Assembly: GCF_019753045.1 (NCBI RefSeq)
Contig: NZ_JAIELN010000002.1
Location: forward strand, 248,001-312,000
DNA length: 64,000 nt
Direction: 5' to 3'
From: Hyphomicrobium sp.
GTDB lineage: Bacteria; Pseudomonadota; Alphaproteobacteria; Rhizobiales; Hyphomicrobiaceae
The notes below the pieces were generated by a model. That model was not told the DNA's origin. It did no database searches and worked only from the letters and a program-made list of their open reading frames with translations. Below, one piece after another: positions 57,399 through 64,000 of this stretch (the first letter of the stretch is position 1; the number at the start of each line of letters is the position of its first letter). The position numbers were made by a program, and so were the translations under genes.

Positions 57399-59145
57399 CA
57401 GCACCGGCGACATGATGCTTTTGAGCATCCGGGGGTGAACGAAGGGGGAGTGAAGCAGTACTCAAGTTCAGGCAAATAGCCTTAAATCTTCTCATCTTGT
57501 TCGACCTGCTCTTGTGATTGGGAATGACGTCATCATTCATCTCCAAGAGAATAACAGCTCGAAACTCTCGTCCCTTCGCGCTGTGAAACGTCGACAAGTT
57601 CAGCGCCCCCGAGCCCGATGTGTCACCACAAAAGACACCCATGCCAAGCGCGCTTCCCTTTCCGTTCGGCGTAGTTCGCTCGATCATCTCATCGAGATCG
57701 GTCCAATTCTCGCCTATGGTCCGAGCCCGTGCAGACCACGGAGCGACAACCTCGTCTCGAAATTGTCGGAGCCAGTCATGGACCGGTGATTGGGGATCGA
57801 CAGGCTTCAGGAATTTGACTAGTTCAGATTCTAGTTGCTTTCGCTCCTGCTCCTTTGCAGTCGTACCGAATACCAGCGATGTGGCTTCGCGCAGCAGATG
57901 CGCGAATTTGGGGTCCGCGAGCCTCCAGCCGCCGATCGCCCAACGAGCGCAACGTTCCACGAAGCGGGCGACTGGAGAATTTCGTTTGATCAAAGCTTGG
58001 TTGTCCGCGCGAACAAAAGGAATTCCTTTGGCCTCGGCGAGTTCGACCAGGTCTTTGCCATGTTTCGCCCATCGGTATAGAACACCGATTTCGTTCAGGC
58101 TGTAGCCCGCGTCCTGCAGCTGGGAAACCAGGGTATTTAGCACAAACGTCGCTTGAGCGGCGCGGCCGCCCTTTATGGGGTGGAAGCTGATGAGACCTTG
58201 ATGCGCCCCATCTGGTCCTTTGTAATCGCGCTCCTCGCCAAGCGCGGCCATTGAAGCGCGGATAATTCGCGTGCCGCATCGATAGTTAAACTTGAGCTGT
58301 ATCGTACTGACATCTGCACGCATCGACAATTCGTCCAGGAGCGAAGGCTCTGCGCCATTGAAGCCATAGATGGACTGGTCGGCATCTCCGACAGCGAATA
58401 GTCGGATACCGCTCTCAAAGCAGAGCTTCAGCACTAGGAGATGGAGAGCGCGGCCAAGATCCTGGTACTCATCAATGAAGAGAACAGGGTACTTGGCGCG
58501 AATAGAATCGCGGATCCATGCATGATGGGCGACCATGTCGTACGCGAGTAAGGGCATGTCGTCGAAATCGATCTTCTTGCGAGAACGTAGCTCGGCTTCG
58601 TAGGCCTCGATGAAATCCGCGAGTTCTGGATTGCGCCCCCTCCAATCTGGAGCCTCACGGTCAATAATCCTTTTGCGCTTGTCTGAAGCAAACTCCCAAC
58701 GCTTTTTCGGATCGTCGTTGCCACCGATAGTGTTGGCATGGGCGATCGCAATCGCTTCCGCTCGTTCCTCCTCTGTTGCGACGCTTAAGCCGTTGACCCA
58801 ATCAGGCAACACACAGCGGCCGTAAGGGAGAATGATTTGAGTGAGAGCAAAGCTATGAAGAGTTCCGATGAAGGTGCGATCGTCGCGCTCAATTCCAAGC
58901 GCGTTAAGGCGGTCTTCCAACTCGTAGGCGCACTCGTTGTTATATGTGATGCAAGCAACACCACGCGGTTCCTCCACATCCTCAATGAGCGTACGAGCCA
59001 TAGCAGTCGTGAGTGTCTTCGTCTTTCCACTTCCGGGCCCGGCGAGCACGACGGCATTGGTCTTCATACGGGCCGCAGCAGCTTGTTCTTTGTTCTTTTC
59101 AAGCGATTGCAGGCAGGCCTGGAGCCGACGCTTCGAGTTCATGCG
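57298..59145 (-). pseudogene. UvrD/Rep-family DNA helicase, C-terminally truncated
   Basis: From MNSKRRLQACLQSLEKNKEQ (59145). Superfamily 1 helicase motifs: I VVLAGPGSGKTKTLTT, II LFIDEYQDLGR, III FAVGDADQSIYGFNGAE, IV QLKFNYRCGTRIIRA, V NLSTFHSAKGREFRAVILLEMNDDVIPN. After VIPN (about 57515) similarity ends and motif VI (the ..VA-TRA.. block) is absent. The frame runs on through the 3' end of the FMN reductase and stops at 57298. So the sulfur cluster's right edge lies at about 57400-57515 and removed the helicase C-terminus. An ATP-dependent helicase without motif VI should be inactive. Confidence 0.8.
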
Positions 59146-59163
59146 AGCTTCTCGACAACGTGA

Positions 59164-59736
59164 TTGACCGCATCGGCGATGTACTTGGGCGGTGTGAGCG
59201 AGCTGATCCGATCTGCCAGACGCCGAGCGAACCGCCCCTTGCCGGACCATCCCCAAGGGGGCTCCCAAGGGCACTCTCTCGCGGCGCTCAGCCTATCCAA
59301 GGCGGACCGAGAGGATTTGGAAGGCTATCTAGACGCAACGCGCGCGGAGCTACTGTTTTCTCGCGGCGTGATCTTTGTTGAAGGCCCGGCTGCAGAGGTG
59401 TTGTTACCCGGATTCGCGGCGGCAGCCGGACACAATCTCGACGAACGTGGCCTGACGATCTGCAGCGTTGATGGGATCAATTTCGCGCCCTACGTCAGGA
59501 TGGCCGAGCTGCTTTCTCTCCCCTACAGTGTCCTAACCGATTGGGATCCGATCGACGGCAAAGTACCACTGGGGTGGGCGCGCACCCAAGAATTGGTGTT
59601 GGACATCCGTCGGGCGCGGGGCCTCAAAGAGCTTTCCAAAGATCAGCTCAATAAGCTCTCGTCAGATCAGGGCGTCCTTCAAACCGTCGCCGTGAAGTAC
59701 GGAATTTTCCTTAATAGCTCGATGCAGATCTTCTGA
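59164..59736 (+). pseudogene. Fragment of an OLD-family nuclease (TOPRIM domain)
   Basis: From about 59281 the frame reads LSLSKADREDLEGYLDATRAELLFSRGVIFVEGPAAEVLLPGFAAAAG ... TICSVDGINFAPYVRMAELLSLPYSVLTDWDP. This is the TOPRIM nuclease region of OLD ATP-dependent endonucleases (VEGPAE-xLLP, LTDWDP with metal-binding acids). The N-terminal ATPase domain is missing; the first ~40 codons overlap the helicase start region, and the end (GIFLNSSMQIF) is also cut. OLD proteins act in phage defence, sometimes with a UvrD helicase, but here the two are divergent and both broken. Confidence 0.75.
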
Positions 59737-59747
59737 TTTCGCACCGT

Positions 59748-59906
59748 ATGAGTCTGATGGCCCATGCTGCCTGGAAGCGTGAATTGATGTCAGAAGGACA
59801 GCTAGCAGGTCTACTCAAGGTTAGTCGGGTGAAGATCCGAAAAATCGTCGATCAAATTGAGCTTGAGGACAGCGAGGCGAATGACCGGCTCAAGCTTTCT
59901 GATTGA
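59748..59906 (+). pseudogene. Short HTH-like fragment upstream of the PIN gene (antitoxin remnant?)
   Basis: 52 codons: MSLMAHAAWKRELMSEGQLAGLLKVSRVKIRKIVDQIELEDSEANDRLKLSD. It resembles the C-terminal helical part of XRE/ImmA-IrrE-type antitoxin proteins encoded before PIN toxins (ELMSEGQLA-LL-.SR...-RK.VD). The N-terminal part is absent and the OLD fragment abuts it 11 bp upstream. Overlaps the PIN gene by 26 bp. It may be translated as a small protein, or be only the tail of a lost antitoxin. Confidence 0.45.
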
Positions 59907-60528
59907 AGAAGATCGATCACTAGTGCTCGACACGAGCGTGCTCATTAATCTGCATGCTTCACGATGTGGCGAGCGGATTCTCCAGACCATTCCGAACGGC
60001 TTTATCGTGCCGGAAATTGTTGCCCAGGAATTAGAAAACGAGACTAGCCAGGAGAACGGGGAGCATGGCTTCCTTCAAGGGCTCATTGCCCTCGGGCTCG
60101 TGGAAATTGTCGCTATGACAGATGAAGAGCGCGAAGTGTTTACCGACCTCGTTGGCCGCGCGCCGTCTCTTGATGACGGCGAAGCCTCGACGATCGCGAT
60201 TGCATCCAGCCGGAGGCTCTTTCCCATCATCGACGAAAGGAAAGGACGCTCGCGAGCAGTACTTTTGACGTTCGAGGAGCCGGGTTGGACACTCGATCTG
60301 TTCCTGCATCCTCTCGTAAGGGCTGGGCTCAACTCTGCCGAACTTTCCCAGGCTGTGTACCGGGCTCTCCGCGAGGCACGGATGCGCATCGGCGAGCCTC
60401 GGTGTGACCAAGTAGTTGAGTTGATCGGGATCGAGCGAGCACTCGAATGTAGAAGCCTTCCCGCGTACAAGCCACGTTATAGCGAGTGGCAGGCTCGGCT
60501 GATGGCCAAACTGCCTGATAGTTTCTGA
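59881..60528 (+). CDS. PIN-domain protein (putative ribonuclease toxin)
   Basis: 215 residues from ATG 59881. PIN-like fold with acidic sites: D17 in SLVLDTSVLINLHAS, the acidic VPEIVAQELENE, and LDDGEASTIAIASSRRLFPIIDERKGR. The rest is helical, ending in YKPRYSEWQARLMAKLPDSF. PIN proteins are Mg-dependent RNases and often toxins. Overlaps the upstream HTH fragment by 26 bp, as a toxin-antitoxin pair would, though the antitoxin seems truncated. If the toxin were fully active without antitoxin it could not be kept, so it may be weak or silent. Confidence 0.75.
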   Translation: MTGSSFLIEEDRSLVLDTSVLINLHASRCGERILQTIPNGFIVPEIVAQELENETSQENGEHGFLQGLIALGLVEIVAMTDEEREVFTDLVGRAPSLDDGEASTIAIASSRRLFPIIDERKGRSRAVLLTFEEPGWTLDLFLHPLVRAGLNSAELSQAVYRALREARMRIGEPRCDQVVELIGIERALECRSLPAYKPRYSEWQARLMAKLPDSF

Positions 60529-60739
60529 AGGCAGCGAGTCCGCTGGGGTCATCAACTATGGCCCTTAAACTTCAGCACTGTCCCCTTTAGCTGACTGCGA
60601 AAAGTTCGAGACGTTACTCGGCAACGGAGAAGTGGCGAGGTCCGCCAATAAAATCTTGCAGCTTTATCGCATAATGCCGATGCCCAGAAAGGAGGAGATG
60701 CTAAGCCGCTCGCAACAGAAGACGCGATTCACGCGCATG

Positions 60740-61195
60740 CTATTTTGTTAAACGAGATTGCCATGCGTAAAGGTCATTCACAAACTGATCGATAGACCCA
60801 ACGGGCTCCGTGTGACCGCCGTGAGCACAATGATTTCGCGTGGCGTATGCTCTTAGTACCTTGCCATGCGCGGCATCGCGTCGATCCAGCACCAGCGCCA
60901 GTTTGGTTTCAAATGGCACCCGCTTTCCTATATATTCGGGGACATCCCACCCTCTTCTGGTAACCCAGTTGGCTACGGCGCTCCGTTTGTCCCTTACTCG
61001 CTCAAACAGTTGTGTAACCTCCGCCTCAAACTGACCAAACAGTAGGACAAAAAATCCCCTTTCCAATAGGTCGCGGGTACCGTCCAACCTTTCTACAGCC
61101 AATCTATTTCCCGCTGCCATGGCAGTTGCTACCTCAGCAGAGTATGCCTTTATCGCCCAATCATACGCAGCTTTTATTTCCGGCACCTTGTGCAT
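60740..61195 (-). CDS. Putative HEPN-domain protein (RNase-type RNHCAH motif)
   Basis: 151 residues, mostly alpha-helical. The C-terminal half has RRDAAHGKVLRAYATRNHCAHGGHT: R120 to H125 forms R-N-x3-H, the R-x4-6-H motif of HEPN ribonucleases with the usual polar residue after the arginine. An N-terminal helix LERGFFVLLFGQFEAEVTQLFERVRDKR fits the HEPN four-helix bundle. Starts 2 bp after the stop of the upstream gene (TAG-TC-ATG), so the two are a bicistronic unit, the arrangement of toxin-antitoxin or defence pairs. The family as a whole is not one I can name. Confidence 0.6.
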   Translation of the reverse strand: MHKVPEIKAAYDWAIKAYSAEVATAMAAGNRLAVERLDGTRDLLERGFFVLLFGQFEAEVTQLFERVRDKRSAVANWVTRRGWDVPEYIGKRVPFETKLALVLDRRDAAHGKVLRAYATRNHCAHGGHTEPVGSIDQFVNDLYAWQSRLTK

Positions 61196-61197
61196 GA

Positions 61198-61674
61198 CTA
61201 GACCAACTCCGCGAGCTGCGCTGGCGTAAACTTGGTCCTCCTGTTAGATGCCTTCTTACTTTTCTTCTTTGACGGTAACGGCGTTTTGCCGGGTGTGAAT
61301 AGTTCCCAATGTGCCGGTTCAAATTTGTCGGCCGTATCCAACAGCACAAACGCGCCCAACGGCGAATAGATATCGACTCGACCGTTTGCGCCTATCACCC
61401 AAAGCCCTTTGGGCTTAATCCAGATCATATATCCCTGAGGGCTTTGCAGTGAGAGCGTAGGTTGGTCTCGCGGTTCCAAATTGAAGCGGACCATGAGGTC
61501 TTCGAGCATTGGTGCGGGTGCGCCTTGTTCGACAGCCCACCGGTGATCGGCGGCCCATATTTTTATGCTCGCTAGCAGGGCATTTACGCGCTGCAACCAG
61601 TCGTCAATCCGCTTCTCGACATAGGCGCGAGTTATTTCGCTTTCTGACTCGCCACTGGGAACTTCGTCTTCCAT
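61198..61674 (-). CDS. Unrecognised protein coupled to the HEPN-like gene
   Basis: 158 residues from ATG 61674; an open frame with TTG reaches 61704. Acidic N-terminus, then ITRAYVEKRIDDWLQRVNALLASIKIWAADHRWAVEQGAPAPMLEDLMVRF (helical). A beta-rich central part follows: TLSLQSPQGYMIWIKPKGLWVIGANGRVDIYSPLGAFVLLDTADKFEP. The tail is strongly basic, PSKKKSKKASNRRTKF. No family recognised. Directly upstream of and two bases from the HEPN-like gene, so a candidate antitoxin, sensor or partner. Composition resembles neither the sulfur cluster nor the integration module. Confidence 0.55.
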   Translation of the reverse strand: MEDEVPSGESESEITRAYVEKRIDDWLQRVNALLASIKIWAADHRWAVEQGAPAPMLEDLMVRFNLEPRDQPTLSLQSPQGYMIWIKPKGLWVIGANGRVDIYSPLGAFVLLDTADKFEPAHWELFTPGKTPLPSKKKSKKASNRRTKFTPAQLAELV

Positions 61675-61704
61675 CGCACCCGCCACACTGTTCGCCGTAG
61701 GCAA

Positions 61705-62207
61705 TAAACACTATCATGTAACTTGGCGGCTGCCACTATCTGCAATCCGAACAGGCGCTCCAGACGGCGCGGCGCATGATAATCTTGCGAATAGGCAGGG
61801 AACCCCCATCAGCTGAGATTCGCCTGAGTGTTGTGCTGCAGGATGTGTGAGGGCCCGTTCGCCAGGCACTATCGCCTGATAGATTTCTCTCTATGCAGAC
61901 ATCATGTGTAAATCCCAAGTGCGTAAGCGATGATTTTTGAAATCTTTTGATGGAATTTCTTGTCGGCGCACTTCACGCGCCCAAAGAGCGGGCCAGATTC
62001 GGCTCATGGCTCGTCGAGCAATGAGCAAACGACCTCTTAACTGTACTGGACTTTTCGCGGAATTCGACTGGACTTCCAAGGCAAAGGAAGCAGTAGTGCC
62101 GTCGTCGCGGCGCACGCGCGTCTGCCGGCATTTCCTCGGCGAAGTACCGGGGCTTTGGGCAGTGGGAACATCGGCAATTAGGCCGATATTCCAAGGAAAA
62201 AACCCCC
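61705..62207. other. Intergenic region before the right-hand integration module
   Basis: About 500 bp. Open frames on both strands (for example 61937-62230 +) have no recognisable sequence. The module's attachment site and the promoter of the DUF3489 gene are expected here. No tRNA gene or obvious direct repeat with the left end was found. Confidence 0.4.
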
Positions 62208-62489
62208 ATGGCCCGCATAGCCCAATCTAAATCCAGAGCTATCACATTGGCGCAAACTGTAAGCGCGGCAAAAGCAGTACCGCCAGCTCCACGCGTTACG
62301 AAAAGTGCAAGCCTGATCGCGTTGCTTAAAACGAAGCGCGGCGCGACGCTTCCCGAAATGATGAAGGCGACTGGCTGGCAGCAGCATTCCGTGCGTGGCT
62401 TCCTTGCAGGCACGTTAAAAAAGCGTCACGGCCTCGAGGCTATATCGGAAAAACCAGAAGACGGTCCTCGACGTTACCGCCTGCGCTGA
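62208..62489 (+). CDS. DUF3489 domain protein
   Basis: 93 residues. The C-terminal part SLIALLKTKRGATLPEMMKATGWQQHSVRGFLAGTLKKRHGLEAISEKPEDGPRRYRLR is the DUF3489 domain, a winged-helix-like small protein. Such genes regularly precede DUF2924 and serine recombinase genes in alphaproteobacterial islands, and may be a recombination-directionality or regulatory factor (inference). Stop lies 8 bp before the DUF2924 ATG, same transcript. Confidence 0.88.
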   Translation: MARIAQSKSRAITLAQTVSAAKAVPPAPRVTKSASLIALLKTKRGATLPEMMKATGWQQHSVRGFLAGTLKKRHGLEAISEKPEDGPRRYRLR

Positions 62490-62497
62490 GCGTGATC

Positions 62498-62941
62498 ATG
62501 TCGGAAAACAAACTACAACGCGAGCTGATCGACCTCGCTGGCGCATCAAGAGATGAACTCATCGGGCACTGGAGAAGGCTCACGAAACGTGAGCCTCCTC
62601 GTTATGCGAGCATGGAATTTCTTCGCCGGGCAGCCGCATATGCGATGCAGGAGCGCGAGTTGGGAGGTCCTCCCCAGTCTTTAAAGCGGCAACTCCATGC
62701 GGCCGCGCGAGGAAAGACGCTAACAAACCCAGTCGGCTTGGTTCACATCAAACCCGGTGTGAGGCTGCTGCGCGAATGGCATGGAATAACCCACGAGGTA
62801 ATCGTCACCGACAATGGCTACGTTTGGGAGGGACATACCTACAAGAGCCTATCGGCGGTGGCACAAGCCATAAGCGGAGCAAAATGGAATGGGCCCCGTT
62901 TCTTCGGAATTGCGAAGGAGCGGAATACCACGAATGGCTGA
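62498..62941 (+). CDS. DUF2924 domain protein
   Basis: 147 residues from MSENKLQREL (a GTG six bases earlier is possible). DUF2924: LIGHWRRLTKREPPRYASMEFLRRAAAYAMQERELGG, KPGVRLLREWHGITHEVIVTDNGYVWEGHTYKSLSAVAQAISGAKWNGPRFFGI. Function unknown; linked to serine recombinases. The stop overlaps the recombinase start by eight bases. The partial copy at 1-144 is its paralogue (VIVTDNGYVWEGHTYKSLS versus VLVHADGVEWCGKRYRSLS). Confidence 0.9.
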   Translation: MSENKLQRELIDLAGASRDELIGHWRRLTKREPPRYASMEFLRRAAAYAMQERELGGPPQSLKRQLHAAARGKTLTNPVGLVHIKPGVRLLREWHGITHEVIVTDNGYVWEGHTYKSLSAVAQAISGAKWNGPRFFGIAKERNTTNG

Positions 62942-64000
62942 ACGCAAGATCATCCGTTGCGCGATCTACACGCGCAAGTCGTCAGACGAGGGGTTGGACC
63001 AAGACTTCAATTCACTCGACGCGCAGCGGGAAGCTTGCGCAGCCTATGTTGCCAGCCAGAAGCACGAAGGTTGGGTCGAGCTGCCCGACCGCTACGACGA
63101 CGGTGGATTCTCGGGTGGCACTATGGAGCGCCCCGGCCTGAAGCAACTATTAGCCAATGTCCAGGGGAAGCGCGTCGACGTAATCGTCGTCTACAAAGTC
63201 GATCGCCTCACACGGTCTCTCGCAGACTTCGCCAAAATCGTCGAGATCCTTGACGCACAGGCAATCTCATTCGTTGCCGTCACGCAGCAGTTCAACACGA
63301 CAACGTCCATGGGCCGTTTGACTCTGAACGTCCTATTGTCTTTTGCCCAGTTCGAGCGAGAAATCGCGGGCGAGCGTATCCGAGACAAGATCGCGGCATC
63401 TAAAGCCAAAGGCATGTGGATGGGAGGGAATGTGCCGCTCGGCTATGAGGCCAAGGATCGTTCGCTCAAGATCAATACTGGTGAGGCTGAAAAAGTACGG
63501 TCGATCTTTGATCGATATCTCAAACTGGGATCCGTGCATCTACTTGCTGACGAACTCCGAGTACGCCGTGTCTGTTCTCACCGTCGAACCACTTTAGACG
63601 GCAGGATCATCGGCGGTCATCCGATCTCACGCGGCAGCCTCTATTTGATCCTTCGGAATCCCGTTCACATCGGCCAGATAACACATAACGGAAAGGTTTA
63701 TCCGGGACTACATGAACCCATTATCGAGCGAGAGATGTGGGATCGTGCTCAGAGGTTGCTCAATGGAAATCGCGTTATCTATCGCCGTAAAGAACGATCG
63801 CGCGTACCCAGTCCTCTTGCTGGACTTGTTTTCGACGGTGCCGGCGAGCGGTTAACTCCAACCCACACAAGCAAGAGAGGTCTTCGGTACCGGTATTACG
63901 TCTCACAATCGTCTGTCCGTGGCAGGCCGTCCAACGATGACAAGCGCTGGCGAATTCCGGCAACAGAACTTGAACAGATCATCGTCGACGCTCTGAGATC
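62934..64000 (+). CDS. Large serine recombinase, C-terminus outside window
   Basis: 355 residues visible from ATG 62934 to the window edge with no stop. Resolvase domain with catalytic serine in CAIYTRKSSDEGLD, then YKVDRLTRSLADFAKIV, FNTTTSMGRLTLNVLLSFAQFEREIAGERIRDKIAASKAKG. The recombinase domain has ISRGSLYLILRNPVHIGQITHNGKVYPG, followed by SPLAGLVFDGAGERLTPTHTSKRGLRYRYYVSQS. Clearly paralogous to the recombinase at 141-1838 and in the same orientation, but too diverged to be a recent duplication. Predicted integrase of the right-hand island. Confidence 0.92.
   Translation, partial: MAERKIIRCAIYTRKSSDEGLDQDFNSLDAQREACAAYVASQKHEGWVELPDRYDDGGFSGGTMERPGLKQLLANVQGKRVDVIVVYKVDRLTRSLADFAKIVEILDAQAISFVAVTQQFNTTTSMGRLTLNVLLSFAQFEREIAGERIRDKIAASKAKGMWMGGNVPLGYEAKDRSLKINTGEAEKVRSIFDRYLKLGSVHLLADELRVRRVCSHRRTTLDGRIIGGHPISRGSLYLILRNPVHIGQITHNGKVYPGLHEPIIEREMWDRAQRLLNGNRVIYRRKERSRVPSPLAGLVFDGAGERLTPTHTSKRGLRYRYYVSQSSVRGRPSNDDKRWRIPATELEQIIVDALR

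Noticed and set aside
57298-59736. Intact Gabija (GajA-GajB) defence system
   Set aside because: Helicase lacks motif VI, the OLD part is only a TOPRIM fragment, and the two genes are on opposite strands instead of in tandem.
61937-62230. 97-codon open frame before DUF3489
   Set aside because: No recognisable domain, runs into the DUF3489 start, and competing frames exist on the minus strand.

Overview
The window looks like accessory DNA of an alphaproteobacterium, most likely a member of the Hyphomicrobiales (rhizobia-like). This rests on moderately high GC, the DUF3489-DUF2924-serine recombinase integration module, the ParB/methyltransferase plus DUF5681 plus terminase block, and the TonB, ABC and flavin-dependent monooxygenase gene types. 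No rRNA, tRNA, CRISPR array or core housekeeping cluster was seen. Both ends of the window lie in paralogous integration modules in the same orientation (1-1838 and 62208-64000), so the ~60 kb between them reads as one or more stacked genomic islands.

Layout. (1) 1-1838: end of a DUF2924 gene and a complete large serine recombinase. (2) 1839-4603: low-coding DNA, a truncated MFS transporter, an RhtA-type exporter and a fragment of a diol/glycerol dehydratase large subunit. (3) 4679-12112: an amino-acid block. mmsA, a beta-alanine-type aminotransferase and alanine dehydrogenase form a leftward operon divergent from a MocR-type regulator, followed by a remnant of alanine racemase and dadA. (4) 12420-19946: a TetR-linked module with flavin reductase, TetR, APC permease, luciferase-like monooxygenase and SDR, then a cupin and a second SDR. 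Three promoters in it share the 16-bp palindrome-like site TTCAACAnnTGTCCAA. A decayed IS66 element lies inside. (5) 20142-25324: a broken Rhs gene with an internal glycine-rich domain, plasmid-type small genes and several repeat arrays. (6) 25567-28716: ParB-domain DNA methyltransferase, DUF5681 and a frameshifted phage terminase large subunit. (7) 29150-57398: a 28-kb organosulfur acquisition and breakdown cluster. (8) 57298-61704: a graveyard of defence or toxin-type genes (truncated UvrD helicase, OLD-nuclease fragment, HTH fragment plus PIN protein, and a two-gene unit with a HEPN-motif protein). (9) 61705-64000: DUF3489, DUF2924 and a second serine recombinase running off the end.

How the genes may work together. 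In the sulfur cluster, an outer-membrane TonB-dependent receptor with its own ExbB/ExbD/TonB would bring a sulfur compound into the periplasm. A dipeptide-type ABC transporter would import it. Two NtaA/SnaA/DszA-type and one SsuD-type FMNH2 monooxygenases, an acyl-CoA-dehydrogenase-like monooxygenase and an FMN reductase would cleave C-S bonds. A BisC-like molybdoenzyme, a thiol dioxygenase, a four-domain rhodanese and an APS-reductase-like flavoprotein with a ferredoxin would handle sulfur redox. A class II aldolase, an RraA-like protein and a 2-hydroxyacid dehydrogenase would process the carbon skeleton. The substrate cannot be read from sequence. The beta-alanine block forms a closed cycle (transamination to alanine, regeneration of pyruvate, oxidation of malonate semialdehyde).

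Many genes are decayed or cut: MFS, diol dehydratase, alr, IS66, Rhs, a plasmid DNA-binding gene, terminase, helicase and OLD. This fits repeated insertion into the same chromosomal hot spot. All functional calls come from reading motifs by eye; no database search was possible.
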